The position numbers were made by a program, and so were the translations under genes. The notes beneath the pieces are model-generated. The model saw only the letters and a list, made by a program, of their open reading frames with translations, was not told the origin of the DNA and made no database searches. A stretch of 64,000 nt of DNA from Harmonia axyridis (lineage: Eukaryota > Arthropoda > Insecta > Coleoptera > Coccinellidae): assembly GCF_914767665.1 (NCBI RefSeq), contig NC_059504.1:38285720-38349719 (forward strand). Direction: 5' to 3'. Positions 52,117 through 63,469 of this stretch are shown in pieces. The first letter of the stretch is position 1; each line of letters opens with the position of its first letter.

Positions 52117-52726
52117 AGATTATCATAGATAGGCACTTGGTGGAGTTGGCGTGGGAAACTGAAACTTTTGATGATTTTTATAGTTCGATTAGAAATTTAT
52201 ATATTTTTGAAAAAAGAAAAAAATTTGAAAAAACACAAGTTTATGTTTAACACCGAAATAAAGCTTCAACCTATTAATTCCTGGTGAATATTAAACAAGC
52301 AATAATAATAATAATAATAAATACATGCACTTAATTTCATTGAGAACACCGGAATGCAACCAATTGTATTTATAATTTCATACAATACCGTCCTGTTATT
52401 AGTTATTTTCTTTTCTCTTCTCGGTTATTGCCTTTTTCTGTAGTTCTAACTTTACATGTAATAACTGTCTAGAATCTAGATGGTGGATTTTCATTGAAAA
52501 GTCATCTTTTGTACTGAAGTCCATTTTCACCTCGGAGGATAAATCAATAAACAGAATTTCTGCATTTTGGGCTTGGAAAAACCAAGAATGATTGATGAAA
52601 ATCCTCAATGTGTCATTGGTGTGGTTGGTCTGATGGTGTGATTGAACTTTACTTATTCTTAAATGAGGCTGTTGCAACTATTACGTTGCCGGAATTGAAA
52701 GATATTAATGTGATGACGGTTATTTT
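52117..52726. other. Non-coding stretch
   Basis: AT-rich with an (AAT)n run at 52303-52321. The minus-strand frame 52399-52677 has no recognisable motif. Confidence 0.3.
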
Positions 52727-53080
52727 AAACAAAAGTTTCCTGGCTATGTTATTTCTCAAAGAAGTGATAATAATTGGCTTTTAGACTTTGTTCTTGGTGA
52801 CCACGTAAAAAATAAGGTCTATGCCAATACTCCACAATCGGTTCAAAACTTTAAAGATGGAATTCGTGGAGTTATCGAAGACACAAATGTGGGAATAGGT
52901 CTTGGATAAGACCATGAAAAATATATGTAACCGTGGCGGCCATTTGGCTGATATCGTTTTCCATCTTTAATGAAAAACCTTCCTCTTTACAATGAAATAA
53001 ACATCCATTGATTTTTCTTAGGATATACTCGTTTTTTTAATATCATAATCAAACCCCTTATTGGAAACCTATCATATATG
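52727..53080 (+). pseudogene. DD41D-like transposase 3' fragment (second family)
   Basis: KQKFPGYVISQRSDNNWL, then VLGDHVKNKVYANTPQSVQN and FKDGIRGVIEDTN, the segment around and after the third catalytic Asp; the residues holding that Asp (PPRSCDLTPLDFF in relatives) are deleted. The 3' end matches the other second-family relics (GGCGGCCATTTGGCTGATAT; CCCCTTATTGGAAACC). Confidence 0.6.
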
Positions 53081-53123
53081 AAATTTCTCATAGATTCTGC
53101 GGAAACGAATTAGCCAATCGTTC

Positions 53124-53706
53124 AGAGTATTGAAAATAGATAAAGAGAGCATATGTCATTTTTAGTGAGCAAATTTTGTCCCCTACATGAACTATCAAAT
53201 TTGACATGAAGCGCGCGGAAATGAAAACATATCAGAGATAAGATATTTCACTCAATTCGCGAGTTTCTCCACGAAGAACGCACTTCTGATGTCCCATGGT
53301 GAATCAATGTTTCATATTAACTCAAAATATATTGAAATAAATTTCTAAATATATCAGAAATTCAGAAACAAACTTCAAGCGCACCAAACGACGTGAAACA
53401 ACCGATGACACTAGGAGAGCAAAAGTTGCCAAACCTTGGATTTCAGCAGGTGGATGCAGAAAATTATAAATATTCTGCTCATTATAAATTCGATGATTAG
53501 GAAAAATATCGGATTCCAAATATTCAAATTTGCATAATCAATCAGGAATCAATCGAATAAATATATTTCATTCGATATAATATACATTCATAACGATATA
53601 GTAAAATTATGGATTTGAAAATATATCACAATCCGACATCGTAATCTAACCATGTTAGGGACATGTAAAAATTGCGTATACTCCCTCTATCTATATTTAT
53701 TACTCT
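53124..53706. mobile_element. TIR element, uninterrupted copy (583 bp)
   Basis: Matches the two halves at 20401-20513 and 22856-23302. The ends AGAGTATTGAAAATAGAT and (reversed right end) AGAGTAATAAATATAGATAG form imperfect TIRs that extend for about 35 bp. The interior is AT-rich and non-coding. The target duplication is not clear. This copy provides the reference for locating the LINE boundaries in the 20-kb copy. Confidence 0.75.
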
Positions 53707-53719
53707 ATGGCTAAGCACC

Positions 53720-54220
53720 ACCCTTTTTTTTGAGCCGACGAGCCGCCATTGCAACACGGTCTCAATAAAATTGGAATACCCAGTTGGCAACCGGAAAAAT
53801 CGTGTTTTTCGGGCCGAAACAAATTTCTGTGATCTTTCGAGTGGGAAAAAAGATGGGCAGAACGCCGGTTGCGTTTTTTTTATGCCGCGTTAATTAACCG
53901 CAGTTTTACTCTCGCATCTTCCTCTGACCCCCCCTCCCTTCGCAGTCCAGTTACTTTTTCCTGGAGGTTGTTGCGTTGGAGGCTGTTTGGGCTCGCAGTG
54001 GGGAATGTCCGTGGGCGATAAGGAGAAGGGAGTTCGGGAGAACACCCCATAACTCTAGCGCGTTTGATTGACACCTCGCCAAATTACGGAGTGAGTCAGA
54101 ACAGCCGAATAGGAGACAGACAGGAGTGGATCAAGTGCATCTGACGGCTCGTCTATCGAGCCTAAACAATATGCGCGTAAGTCGGAAGTTCGTAAAGACG
54201 AAAATAAGGGTTGGGTGGTT
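53720..54220. other. GC-rich island, candidate regulatory or promoter DNA
   Basis: CpG-bearing, GC-rich sequence (GAGCCGACGAGCCGCC, CCCCCCTCCCTTCGCAG, GTCCGTGGGCGATAAGG, GCTCGTCTATCGAGCC) over about 500 bp, ending with GCGC|GTAAGTCGG near 54177, a good splice-donor match. No coding family is recognised in any frame. A first exon or enhancer is possible, by inference. Confidence 0.35.
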
Positions 54221-54849
54221 TTTATGTTTATATAGAGTGTATTTTTCAGGTATTTTAAGCGCTTCTGTTGAGGTGGAGACCAAATTTGCGTAATGCTTAT
54301 GAATTTTCCGATTGGGGCTACCATTTTGATATATAAAAATTGATTATATTTTGAGAGAAATATTTATATTTATTCTTCTCTGATTAGGAGCAAATAATTA
54401 TTTTGGAGACACATATCAGGAAAGTATTACTTTTCCCGCCAAGGTAGCAAAGTAAGGACTTCCCTGACAAAATGATTATTCTCAATGAAAATGAAACTGT
54501 TAGAAATTTCATAATTTGTCAAACTATAAATATTTTGGACATATACAACACATACATAGCAACCAACCCTTTCAAGAATTGTGATTTCTATCAAATTTCG
54601 TATTAATTTATCACTACAGAAAAAATGGAAAGATTGTGGGAATTGTTGTAAATGGCCAATACAATATGCTACATATATTATTTTGAACAATCGGAGAAAA
54701 AATTATATACTAACTGGCAAAGAAACTGCAACAACCAGAAGGAGCTGTTCAAATTGTAATTTTTTTTTCGAAAAACATAGATAGTATAGCAAGGATTATA
54801 TGATTGAAATTTGCAGAAAAAACGAAGGGTTTACAATTTTTTTAATCTA
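54221..54849. other. Non-coding stretch
   Basis: AT-rich. No element or coding motif is recognised. Confidence 0.3.
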
Positions 54850-55440
54850 TTTGTTAATAATGTGTTTGTCCACCGCGATTATCTATACACTCCCCAACAC
54901 GACTGGCATTGATACAATTAGATGGTTTATTTCTTCTTGAGGGATACTATCCCAAGCTACCTATAATTCATGCCTCAGAGCCGCCAAAGTCCGTGGCGAC
55001 TAAGGTAAACTTCCAAGCCTTCTTTCTACCCATGATGTCCCAAACATGCCCTATAGGCGAAAAATCAGGGGATCTGGGCGGCCATGACAAAAGATTCACA
55101 TGGGTCGCTTCGAAAAAGTTTAAAATAAGTCTGGCAACATGAAGTCGGGCATTATCTTGCTGAAATATTGGATTCTCGAGCCGGTTAAGATAAGAGAAAA
55201 CATATGGCTCCACTATTTCTTGAAGGTAACGCAGCGCTATCATGTTACCTTGAATAAATACTGAATGTTTTAGTTTTGTGAATTGGAACTGCATAATTTT
55301 CACCATTTTTGTACTGAATTATAACAATTTAAATGCATTGTTGAAGCATTTTTAGTGAATGCTTTCTTTTCACTCGTCAAATGTCAAAAGATGACAGCTC
55401 TGAAAGTGACACCTTCCCAGATAGCGGACTATTCAAAATG
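54850..55440 (-). mobile_element. Tc1-like (DD34E type) transposon fragment
   Basis: The minus-strand frame (54968-55306) reads FIQGNMIALRYLQEIVEPYV, FQQDNARLHVAR (second catalytic Asp) and WPPRSPDFSPIGHVWDIMGR. I count 34 residues between the Asp and the third catalytic position, where Gly replaces the expected Glu. After a frameshift the C-terminal EEINHLIVSMP piece continues to about 54855. The N-terminal DNA-binding half and first Asp are absent. The upstream side (55370-55440) carries a sequence shared with 15755-15815 and 32800-32955. Confidence 0.75.
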
Positions 55441-56392
55441 AATTTTCACATATATTTACGATTTTTCGGAAATCCCTACGAAAATATCCAGAAATAGCAA
55501 AACTGTAAGATAACTGAACTTACTTTTTGATCGAGAAGTAATCATTTTGAAAGGAGTGAAGTACTACAATAAATAGAGAGGCTTTTAATGTAAAACTCAT
55601 GTTATTACTGGGACCTCTGTGTTTTTATAGTTTTCAAAGGCATATCATAAGCATTTCCGTAGAAATAAAGTTCTTTTCAATAAACGTAAAGCAGTAGGCA
55701 CTAATGAATGTGAAATTCCCAGGATCTCAATATTTCACATTTTATTAGTCCGATTTCGGTGAAACCGAGTATGGCTATTAGAGTTGAGAAATACCTAAAT
55801 GGTTCCAAAGAAATTTCAGCTCCGTCACATATTCAATACATATTGCTCATGGGCAAGTTTGAACTTTTAAAATACCGAATAAAAGATCCGGTAAAGGGCT
55901 AATTTTAGGAGCGAAGGATGAAGAAGCATAGTATCCTACGCATTGGCAGCAAATTTCGTTTGATACAAACTATAAACAAACCATAAAATTTCGAGATTTC
56001 ACCTAAGATCAACATTTCTAGGCCTGACCTGGTATTTTCACCCTTGCGAACTGTCTTGAACTATTTGTCCCAAGAACTCAAATTCGGACTTAACACCCAA
56101 TGATAAGGGGATTAAGGATTCGTCTTCGCAATAAGAAATAGTGATTTTCCTTGAATGGAATTGCTTCTTGTAGTTTATCCTCACTATAGGGGGGGTGAGA
56201 TTCCTAATAATTCACTCAAACAGTTGTATGCCTACGGTGGGGAAGTTATTGATTGGAGGCAGGAAACCCAGAAATGGTATGAATGAAAGACGAGAAACCA
56301 AAATTACTCAGGATGATGTGAAATGCCTTTTGCAACCGGCAATTCTTAAATCGAAGACCAAACATTTCTTTATCTGAAAAGTGATCATAATA
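55441..56392. other. Non-coding stretch
   Basis: No coding motif or TIR is recognised. GGGGGGGTGAG at 56188 is an isolated G run. Confidence 0.3.
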
Positions 56393-57331
56393 AAGGGAGT
56401 TTTTTTAGAGCTATAGAACTTTAAATTTCAATAAAACAACGATGGATTATTCCATTGACATGAATTTTATTTATCCGCAAGATAATCTTGTGGCATTACA
56501 TTTTAAATATGATTTCTGGCATAAGACCGCCACGGCTGGCTCGGATGCAGTCCAATCTGGACGTCCAATTTTCGATGACTTTTTCCAACATTTGTGGTCG
56601 TATATCAGCAATAACACGGTGAATGTTGTCTTCCAAATGGTCAAGGGTTTGTGGCTTATCCGCGTAGACCAATGATTTTACATAGCCCCACAGAAAGTTG
56701 TCTAGCGGTGTTAAATCACAAGATATTGGAGGCCAATTCACAGGTCCAAAACGTGAAATTAGGCGGTCACCAAAGGTGTCTTTGAATAAATCGATTGTGG
56801 CATGAGCTGTGTGACATGTTGCGCCGTCTTGTTGGAACCACAGCTCCTGGATATCATGGTTGTTCAATTCAGGAATGAAAAAGTTAGTAGTCATGGCTCT
56901 ATACCGATCACCATTGATTTGTAACGTTCTGGCCATCATCGTTTTTGAAGAAGTACGGACCAATGATTCCACCTGCCCATAAAGCGCACCAAACAGTCAG
57001 TTTTCTTAATGTAACGGTGTTTCGACATAAACTTGAGGATTAGCTTCACTCCAAATGCGGCAGTTTTGTTTGTTGACGTAGCCATTCAACCAGAAGTGCG
57101 CTTCATCGCTAAACAAAATAAAATGGACGTAGTGCGCGATACGTATTCCGCACAGAACGATTATTTTCGAAATGAAATTACACTATTTTCAAGCTTTGTT
57201 CAGGCGTGAGTCTATTTATGATGAATTGCCAAACCAAACTGAGAATAAATCACTTGACAGCTGTTAAATCGGTCGCCATCTTGAATAGTAATGCCAACTT
57301 AAAGTTATATACCTCGAAAAGAAACACCCGT
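56393..57331 (-). mobile_element. DD41D mariner-like transposon, deleted copy 3
   Basis: Both TIRs remain: AAGGGAGTTTTTTTAGAGCT at the plus-strand left, and CCTCGAAAAGAAACACCCGT at the right, flanked by TA at 56391-56392 and 57332-57333. It shares with copy 2 the primary deletion junction (CGTCCATTTTATTTTGTTTA) but keeps the 28 bp lost there, so more of the helix-turn-helix (NNRSVRNTYRALRPFYF) survives, out of frame with the DDE domain. Confidence 0.85.
56496..56972 (-). pseudogene. DD41D transposase pseudogene (copy 3), DDE part
   Basis: The open part carries NGDRYRAMTTNFFIPELNNH, WFQQDGATCHTAHATIDLFK (second Asp), CDLTPLDNFLWGY (third Asp) and MLEKVIENWTSRLD. The first Asp block lies in another frame upstream (near 57100). 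A stop at the deletion junction separates it from the N-terminal remnant. Confidence 0.8.
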
Positions 57332-57333
57332 TA

Positions 57334-60300
57334 CTTCCTCCACTTTCAGTAAACTAGGGAGCAATATGAGGTAAACAAAGGGGGATTAAATAAGTTTTAG
57401 GCGGATAAAATTGGAAAGTCACCTAGTGAAGAATCAAAGCAAGGAGCTGATGTTACCAGAAGAAAATTATTGAGTAGTAGTATGTTATTCAGATGAATCT
57501 GAATTTTAGACTTCATATTTTCCATAATTCCACAATACCTTATTTATTCTTTAGTAAAATAGAATTACTTTTATTCTAAATGACGAAACCTCAATTGCTA
57601 TTCTGATCAATTCCAAACATTCATTCTCGGAACAACAGGACTTTCAACATTTTATCTCTATTTCTCTTGCTCAGTGTGTCCGCTGATCGCCTATAATTAT
57701 TTTTCCAAATGATATTATCATTGTCTAAAGTTATAGCGAAAGTAATATAGTACATTTTTCAAACTCTTATTAATGAAATTCAAGTTCAATTTTCGAAACA
57801 GCTACAGATTTCATGAACATGTGAGTGACAGTTTCGTTGAAATCAAGAAAAATTGAAAAAGTTCTATATTTTTATGATCCAATAATTACATATAATCGAA
57901 TAAGTCTGAAAATTCTCACGATCACGAAGGTTTTCATCGATCAACGAATTGTGTAGTGAAAGGATGGGAATTCCTTCTATTACTAGTTTTTCTTCCTAGA
58001 CGAGAATTACAAGGAATTCATTATTATCTTATCACTGAAGTTTTAGAGAAGTTAATTATTATTAAGGAGCCATTTTCGAAATTACCGCTCAAGTACTATG
58101 CATAATTGAATTAAGAAAATATATTGAAAAGATGATACTGAATATTTTATTTTTCACAAACCCCAATTTTCTTTCGAATAATACCTAATTCATAAAATGA
58201 TTTTTGAGTCCTCGTTTTCCGAATGGTCAAAAACGATAATATTCGATTCACTGATCTGTCCTCAAATTTCAACGGAAACTTGAAATTGATAAAATTCGTC
58301 TGCGTCCAGAACTTTTCTCGGAAACAGTAGAAGCTATTTCAAGAAATTTGGTATAAAGAAATCAGTTGCTGTACCGTATTGATTCTCTGAGCTTGAACAG
58401 GATCTATCGATGTAAAGAAAAAACAAGGGCGTGGATCTTTTATTTTCTTGGGGGGGCGAAAAAAATTTTGTTGTAGACTATGTTTACTCATATCTGTAAT
58501 GAGATAAAAAGAGGTTTGCTAATGAATTTTGAACCAAATTACTTGAAATAATAGCATTTTTTTGTTAACAATTCGATTGTTTATACCTTATACAGGACGT
58601 TCCTAAATTGGAGGTACAAAGGAAAATAAGAGATTGCTTGGATAATATGAAGAAGCAAGTCATATAAACAAACGCTTTGTTTTCGAGAAACATGGTGTTC
58701 CTTGTAGTCCTTTTTTATTGTAATGGTAATGCCAGTTTATCGAATTTTTAATAATATTCTTTACAGATTGGGTAACTGCATTATTGAAATTCGGTGAAGT
58801 GATACAAAAAACCCAAAAAACGGGCAATTGTATACCGATGACGAATGCGAAAATCATAGAAAGCAAAACAAAGGGCGACACTGACAAAGGGGATAGATGA
58901 AGGAAATTAATAAACCTCGGACATAGACTTGCTCGTAGTGTAATACCTAAAAGTAATAATTTAGGAAGCGATACTAAACTCATAAACCGTAACAGGGTCC
59001 GATTTTTGACTGCCTCGTTCATTTCATGGAAAAAATTTTATTATTCGTTGCACATTCTGATATTTTGAATTTTGGGAGGGGAGGATTTCCCCCAGTACCA
59101 CCCCATTTCCATGCCCTTGAGAAAGAATCGAAGAAACAAAATTTAAAAATTAATTTCTCGAAAACCTAAAAAAATTGGAAACATATATTGCTATGGCAAC
59201 GAAATGGACGATCCCACGTTCGAATCCCACCACTGGTTATTCGTTAAAATTGTTTTTCTTTGATATTTTCATAATATTTATCGTCGATTTTAAGTGTGAA
59301 TGAGTAAACAAACAAACCCACAAAAGCACCTCAAATTTATTCCAGTGCATTCCCAATATTTTTCATTTTCAAACTTCCCCAATTCTTCGAGCAGTCTAAG
59401 CATAATGCATCTCAAAATTGCCGGATATAAAAATCTGTATAACTCAATCCAGATGGGGATAATCAGATCTGAAACTTGTGAGGGTTTCCTCCACGGACTG
59501 AGGGCCCCTCCTAAGTTGAGATTTCGGGGATTTCCATTGACAGTCACTTAAAGGATTACGAGGCTTCTACATTAACGAAGTTACGGCAACGGTTTCCGAA
59601 CTTTTCTAATTGAAGGGAATTCAAAATCCAGCAACACGAGTGGTCCTGCTCGATAAATTCAGACGTCCTTAATAAAGGATCAACAGTTTGTGAACTACAG
59701 ATGTTCATCAAGTTCATCTGAAATCAATTCAACTGATTTGGATACTGAAGTGATGCTCTTATGGGTAGCGTTTTGTTTATTTAATTGTAATTATGCTTTG
59801 AAATTTTTAAACCTCCCAGTAATTTGAACATATTACTCCCGAGTCCAAGAGAAATTGACTTTTAGTGAATTTTATCGAATTTTCGAATTTCAATATTGTG
59901 AAACTTACGATGCTTATCTTCATTGAATCACCGCTCTAACTTTAACCGTTAGAAGTTATTATCACTCATTCGTTGTCGATTGAGCTATATTCATTAATAA
60001 TATTTATTTAATCCCTTCTAGCATATGTATGTATAGGATACGTCCATAACAAAAAATAAAGAAACAAAATAAATGTAAGTATGTGCAAGTAGACACTAGA
60101 TAAAATCAAAAGTCAAACGAAACAAATGTATCTGTCAAATAATCATTCACGCTATAATGAGCCTTATTCACTGATAATTGTCGCAGTTTGAGATTGATAA
60201 CCGAAAATCTACAGTTTCCGAGATATTTGAGTACTTGTCTTTTTGAAAAAATTTCTCAACTCATTTTATTATTGACAATGACTGAGTTTGGTTTATATTT

Positions 60301-60537
60301 TGGATTATTTTCATCAGACAAGGATATGATATGTATGAAGTCAGCAAAACTATGCTGTAACAGATGTTAAATAAGAATTGGTATGATTTGAAAATTGGTA
60401 TATGAAGAAAAGAATAGTAAATTTTTCTAATATAAATTTTTTTGCAACTTTCGAATTCCACATTACATGTAGGAATATGTATGATATTAAGAACTTACTG
60501 AATTCCTTCTTTATTACTTTAAAAGGTTTTCATTAGA
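57334..60537. other. Long non-coding stretch
   Basis: No gene is recognised. The minus-strand frame 58660-59022 (120 codons) is hydrophobic but has no family motif and I treat it as chance. CACGTTCGAATCCCACC at 59217 resembles a pol III B box, but no A box or clover-leaf is visible. G-rich or C-rich patches lie at 58451 and 59075-59105. Confidence 0.3.
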
Positions 60538-60713
60538 CAGTGGCGACGCTAGAGGGGGTCAGGGGGGCCAAGGGGGACCCAGGTCCCCCCTAAAATTTGA
60601 CATACTAAGGCTAAAAGATTAGCAGAACTACAGTTTCGCTTTACTTTGGCCCCCAAAAAAAAATCCGGCCTCCTCTTGGCCACCCCTGTTTTTGAAAGCT
60701 GGCGTCGCCACTG
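60538..60713. mobile_element. 176-bp TIR element (MITE) with G/C runs
   Basis: CAGTGGCGACGCTAG at the left and AGCTGGCGTCGCCACTG at the right are inverted repeats with one mismatch in 15. G-rich (GAGGGGGTCAGGGGGGCC) and C-rich (CCTCCTCTTGGCCACCCC) stretches follow the ends, as in many hAT-like MITEs. TTAGA occurs on both flanks (60533-60537, 60715-60719) but offset by one base, so the target duplication is not certain. Confidence 0.75.
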
Positions 60714-62087
60714 GTTAGAATGCAGGCAGTAGTTTTGTTTCAGAAGATTTCAATTTGAAAAAGGAAAGAAGCAAAGAAAAGAAAGTAATGAATTATATAT
60801 TTTTAATACAATTGAACCCGAAATTTCTCTAGGAAATGTATTCAAAAATTATTTCTGAAATTACCTCCACCATTCCTTAAACAAGGAGGTGCCCTCTTTC
60901 TTATTTCTTCAGGTGTTACTTTCCGCGTCAAATTCACTTTCGATTTTCTCGCTGCTTCGTCAATTCTAACGGTGTTAGATCGGGACTGCTCACTGACCAC
61001 GAAAATTATCCAAAATTATAATCATATTTGGTCAACGTAGAACAAATTGACGAAAAATAAAGTAAGGTGAGAAATCTCTTAAAAATACTCAAATATCTCG
61101 TTAACTGTTGATTAATCACTGTTATTTATGACTAAATATGGTTTAAACGACAGCAAATGGGTCATACTAACACGCCCTCCAAGATTTACGTCTAATTTGG
61201 AAACACCCTGTATAAATAGAGGACCTATATAGATATCTATTGTTCGTATTGAATGAAGTCCACTATAGAGAAATATGATTACTGTATCCATAGAAGATAT
61301 ACAGGGTGAGTTCAAAGAAATCAAGATATCCAGTGATTTCCAAAAAATTGATCGGTGGAATTTCATTCATTTTTAGATATTTTGTGGGATATCATATCAA
61401 TTGCGATTGATGATGTTAACATCTCCAAAAATTTTTTTTTCAAATCATATCAAGTTTATTCACACACATATACATTTCCCCATATTTTAAAATAGAGACA
61501 TCTAGGCAGCTTAATGCCTGTTAAACTTACAAATCTATTATGTAAGTGTTTCTTATCAAACTACATATATCCAGATGGCTGGAATTCCGGAATAGACGAT
61601 TACCAACTCGATTGTTCACGGTTAAAGTTCACTCGGTAGATAGGTGAATAGAATATACAGGGTGGATCAGAAAATGCTGTCCTTCAATGATAATTTCTTC
61701 GCAGTAGGTACAACAAGCGCTGATTAGAAAATATTAGATATGGAAGGTTGCTGGGTTGTGGCAGAACGATTTTTTTACGTGAATCTTTTTGCCAAGTTCC
61801 ACAAGTCATTAAATTAATTCTAAAAAATTACAAATTTTCAAAATATGATTAGCATATGAACATTGAAGTTGTAAAATAATGCAATCAAATGAAACAATAC
61901 AATAAACTATATAAAAAATAAAACATACACACGCAATAAAATAGTTCAATTAATACATATTTAATAAAGAACACATTATAAATAAAACATATCGAATAAA
62001 ATACACATATTTAATAAAACAGTACAAAACTTTACAAACTATTGTGGTTTCCGGATTGTTTCAAATATTCCACATTTACTATTTCTG
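60714..62087. other. Non-coding stretch with several CAGGGTG ends
   Basis: AAACACCCTGTATA at 61201, ATACAGGGTGAGTTC at 61300 and ATACAGGGTGGATCAG at 61657 are TA-adjacent transposon-type termini, the first two facing away from each other. An A-rich low-complexity zone (repeats of CATATTTAATAAAAC) spans about 61860-62035. Confidence 0.4.
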
Positions 62088-62498
62088 ATGGTCGAAAGAT
62101 ATCGTGAGAGTGAAAATAAAACTCTCCATTCAAAATACCTTATTCCAATGCAGATAGAACATCGGTTTATTCTGAATTCACTGTATTGTGTTCTATCGCC
62201 TGAAGTCGAAGTCCCATATTCGGTCCAATTCTCAACTGGTTTTTTCTCGACATTCATCTTGAGTCCATATAACATATATACGAAAATAACTTCAAAAACG
62301 CTGCAGGCTAGAATTTCTCGTTTCAACACTTACGAATTCCATCATCGGGATCATCTTCGATACGTATCCAGGATATACGGGTGTAAGCTGTTGAGAAGCT
62401 CCACCACAAATAAATTCAAATTTTCTTCCTTTGTAGAGGTCGGTATAAATCTTTTGTTATTTGGATATATAAGCAAGTTTGAGATCGATATATTTTAA
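62088..62498 (+). CDS. Unassigned 136-codon open frame
   Basis: Begins MVERYRESENKTLHSKYL. No family motif, signal peptide or domain is recognised. An antisense frame of 96 codons overlaps it at 62039-62329, so one of them at least is chance. No splice or promoter context was found. Possibly an exon, more likely fortuitous. Confidence 0.12.
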   Translation: MVERYRESENKTLHSKYLIPMQIEHRFILNSLYCVLSPEVEVPYSVQFSTGFFSTFILSPYNIYTKITSKTLQARISRFNTYEFHHRDHLRYVSRIYGCKLLRSSTTNKFKFSSFVEVGINLLLFGYISKFEIDIF

Positions 62499-63009
62499 AG
62501 TTTTAACCAACTTCGGGTGTACTCCGCTTAACTTCGTACAGAATCCGCTCTTGAAATATTATGAAACTTGAGCGAAATAACTTGGATACTTCAACATCCC
62601 CCAGCAATTTTCAGATGCCCCGAATATGGGAAATATTTTATGTCTAACCACTTTTTGATATTTGGAAAGTCTTAAGCCTGATATGATCTATATCTTTTAA
62701 AATGTGTCTAGATTATTCTCCCTCCGAATTTAAACACCTTCATATTTTTATTCAAGTCACAACTGAATATCTAATGCTATAATTTTATCGCGTCCCAGAA
62801 TCTAATCGAAACATTTATCGATTTTTTTTCAATAATAAATAAAAATTCGACAAGTTAAATATTTCACTTTTTTGAAAGACGGCTTCTATCTGCTTTACAT
62901 AGCCTAAATTTATTCGGTCAAAAATCGGTATTTCTAGTGCATTTGCTCTTCTTTTTCGATGAAACTGCTCATGGCTTCCATAGATCAAGAATAAAAAATC
63001 ATTTTTTCC

Positions 63010-63469
63010 TGTTTAGGTATTTTTACGATAATTACCTGTTGCGAAACTGGGTTTCAGGTTGCTCTCTTTCTCTCTTCCACCACCATTCTGTTCTTCGACG
63101 TTAAAATCACCGTTCTTAAAACGAAGAAACCACCCAGAGCACGTTCTTCCACTAATAGCGACCTCACCATAGGTATCATAGGTATTTGACAGCATTCTAT
63201 GAGTCTCAGCCGCAGATTTCTTCATATTAAAGCAGAAAATGAAAACCTCCCGCAAATGACGAGAATTTGGCTCGTAAGCTGACTTGTTTAATTGAGAATA
63301 ACCTTATGATGCAGACACAAATCGACTAATATTTCGAAGGCGTTATGCTTATTATTATATTTAAGTACCTTATTGTATGACATCTACGATCTATTTATTT
63401 CGACTACCGCTTACCGCTACAGCCATTTATTGCTAAACGACGCCGACGGAAGCAAAGTTGTACACCTAA
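63010..63469 (-). mobile_element. Mos1-like mariner, 5' fragment
   Basis: On the minus strand it starts with the TIR TTAGGTGTACAACTTTGCTT at 63469 and runs through the same 5' UTR as 14590-14692 (GTAGTCGAAATAAATAGATC, CAAATCGACTAATATTTC complement). The transposase N-terminus follows: a start region equivalent to MSAYEP (broken), MREVFIFCFNMKKSAAETHR, then GEVAISGRTCSGWFLRFKNG and DFNVEEQNGGGRE. It breaks off near 63010. Confidence 0.75.

Noticed and set aside
58660..59022. 120-codon hydrophobic minus-strand frame as a membrane protein
   Set aside because: No family signature, no supporting context; length within reach of chance in this composition.
59186..59245. tRNA gene suggested by GTTCGAATCCC
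   Set aside because: Only a B-box-like motif; no A box at the right distance and no clover-leaf or acceptor stem.
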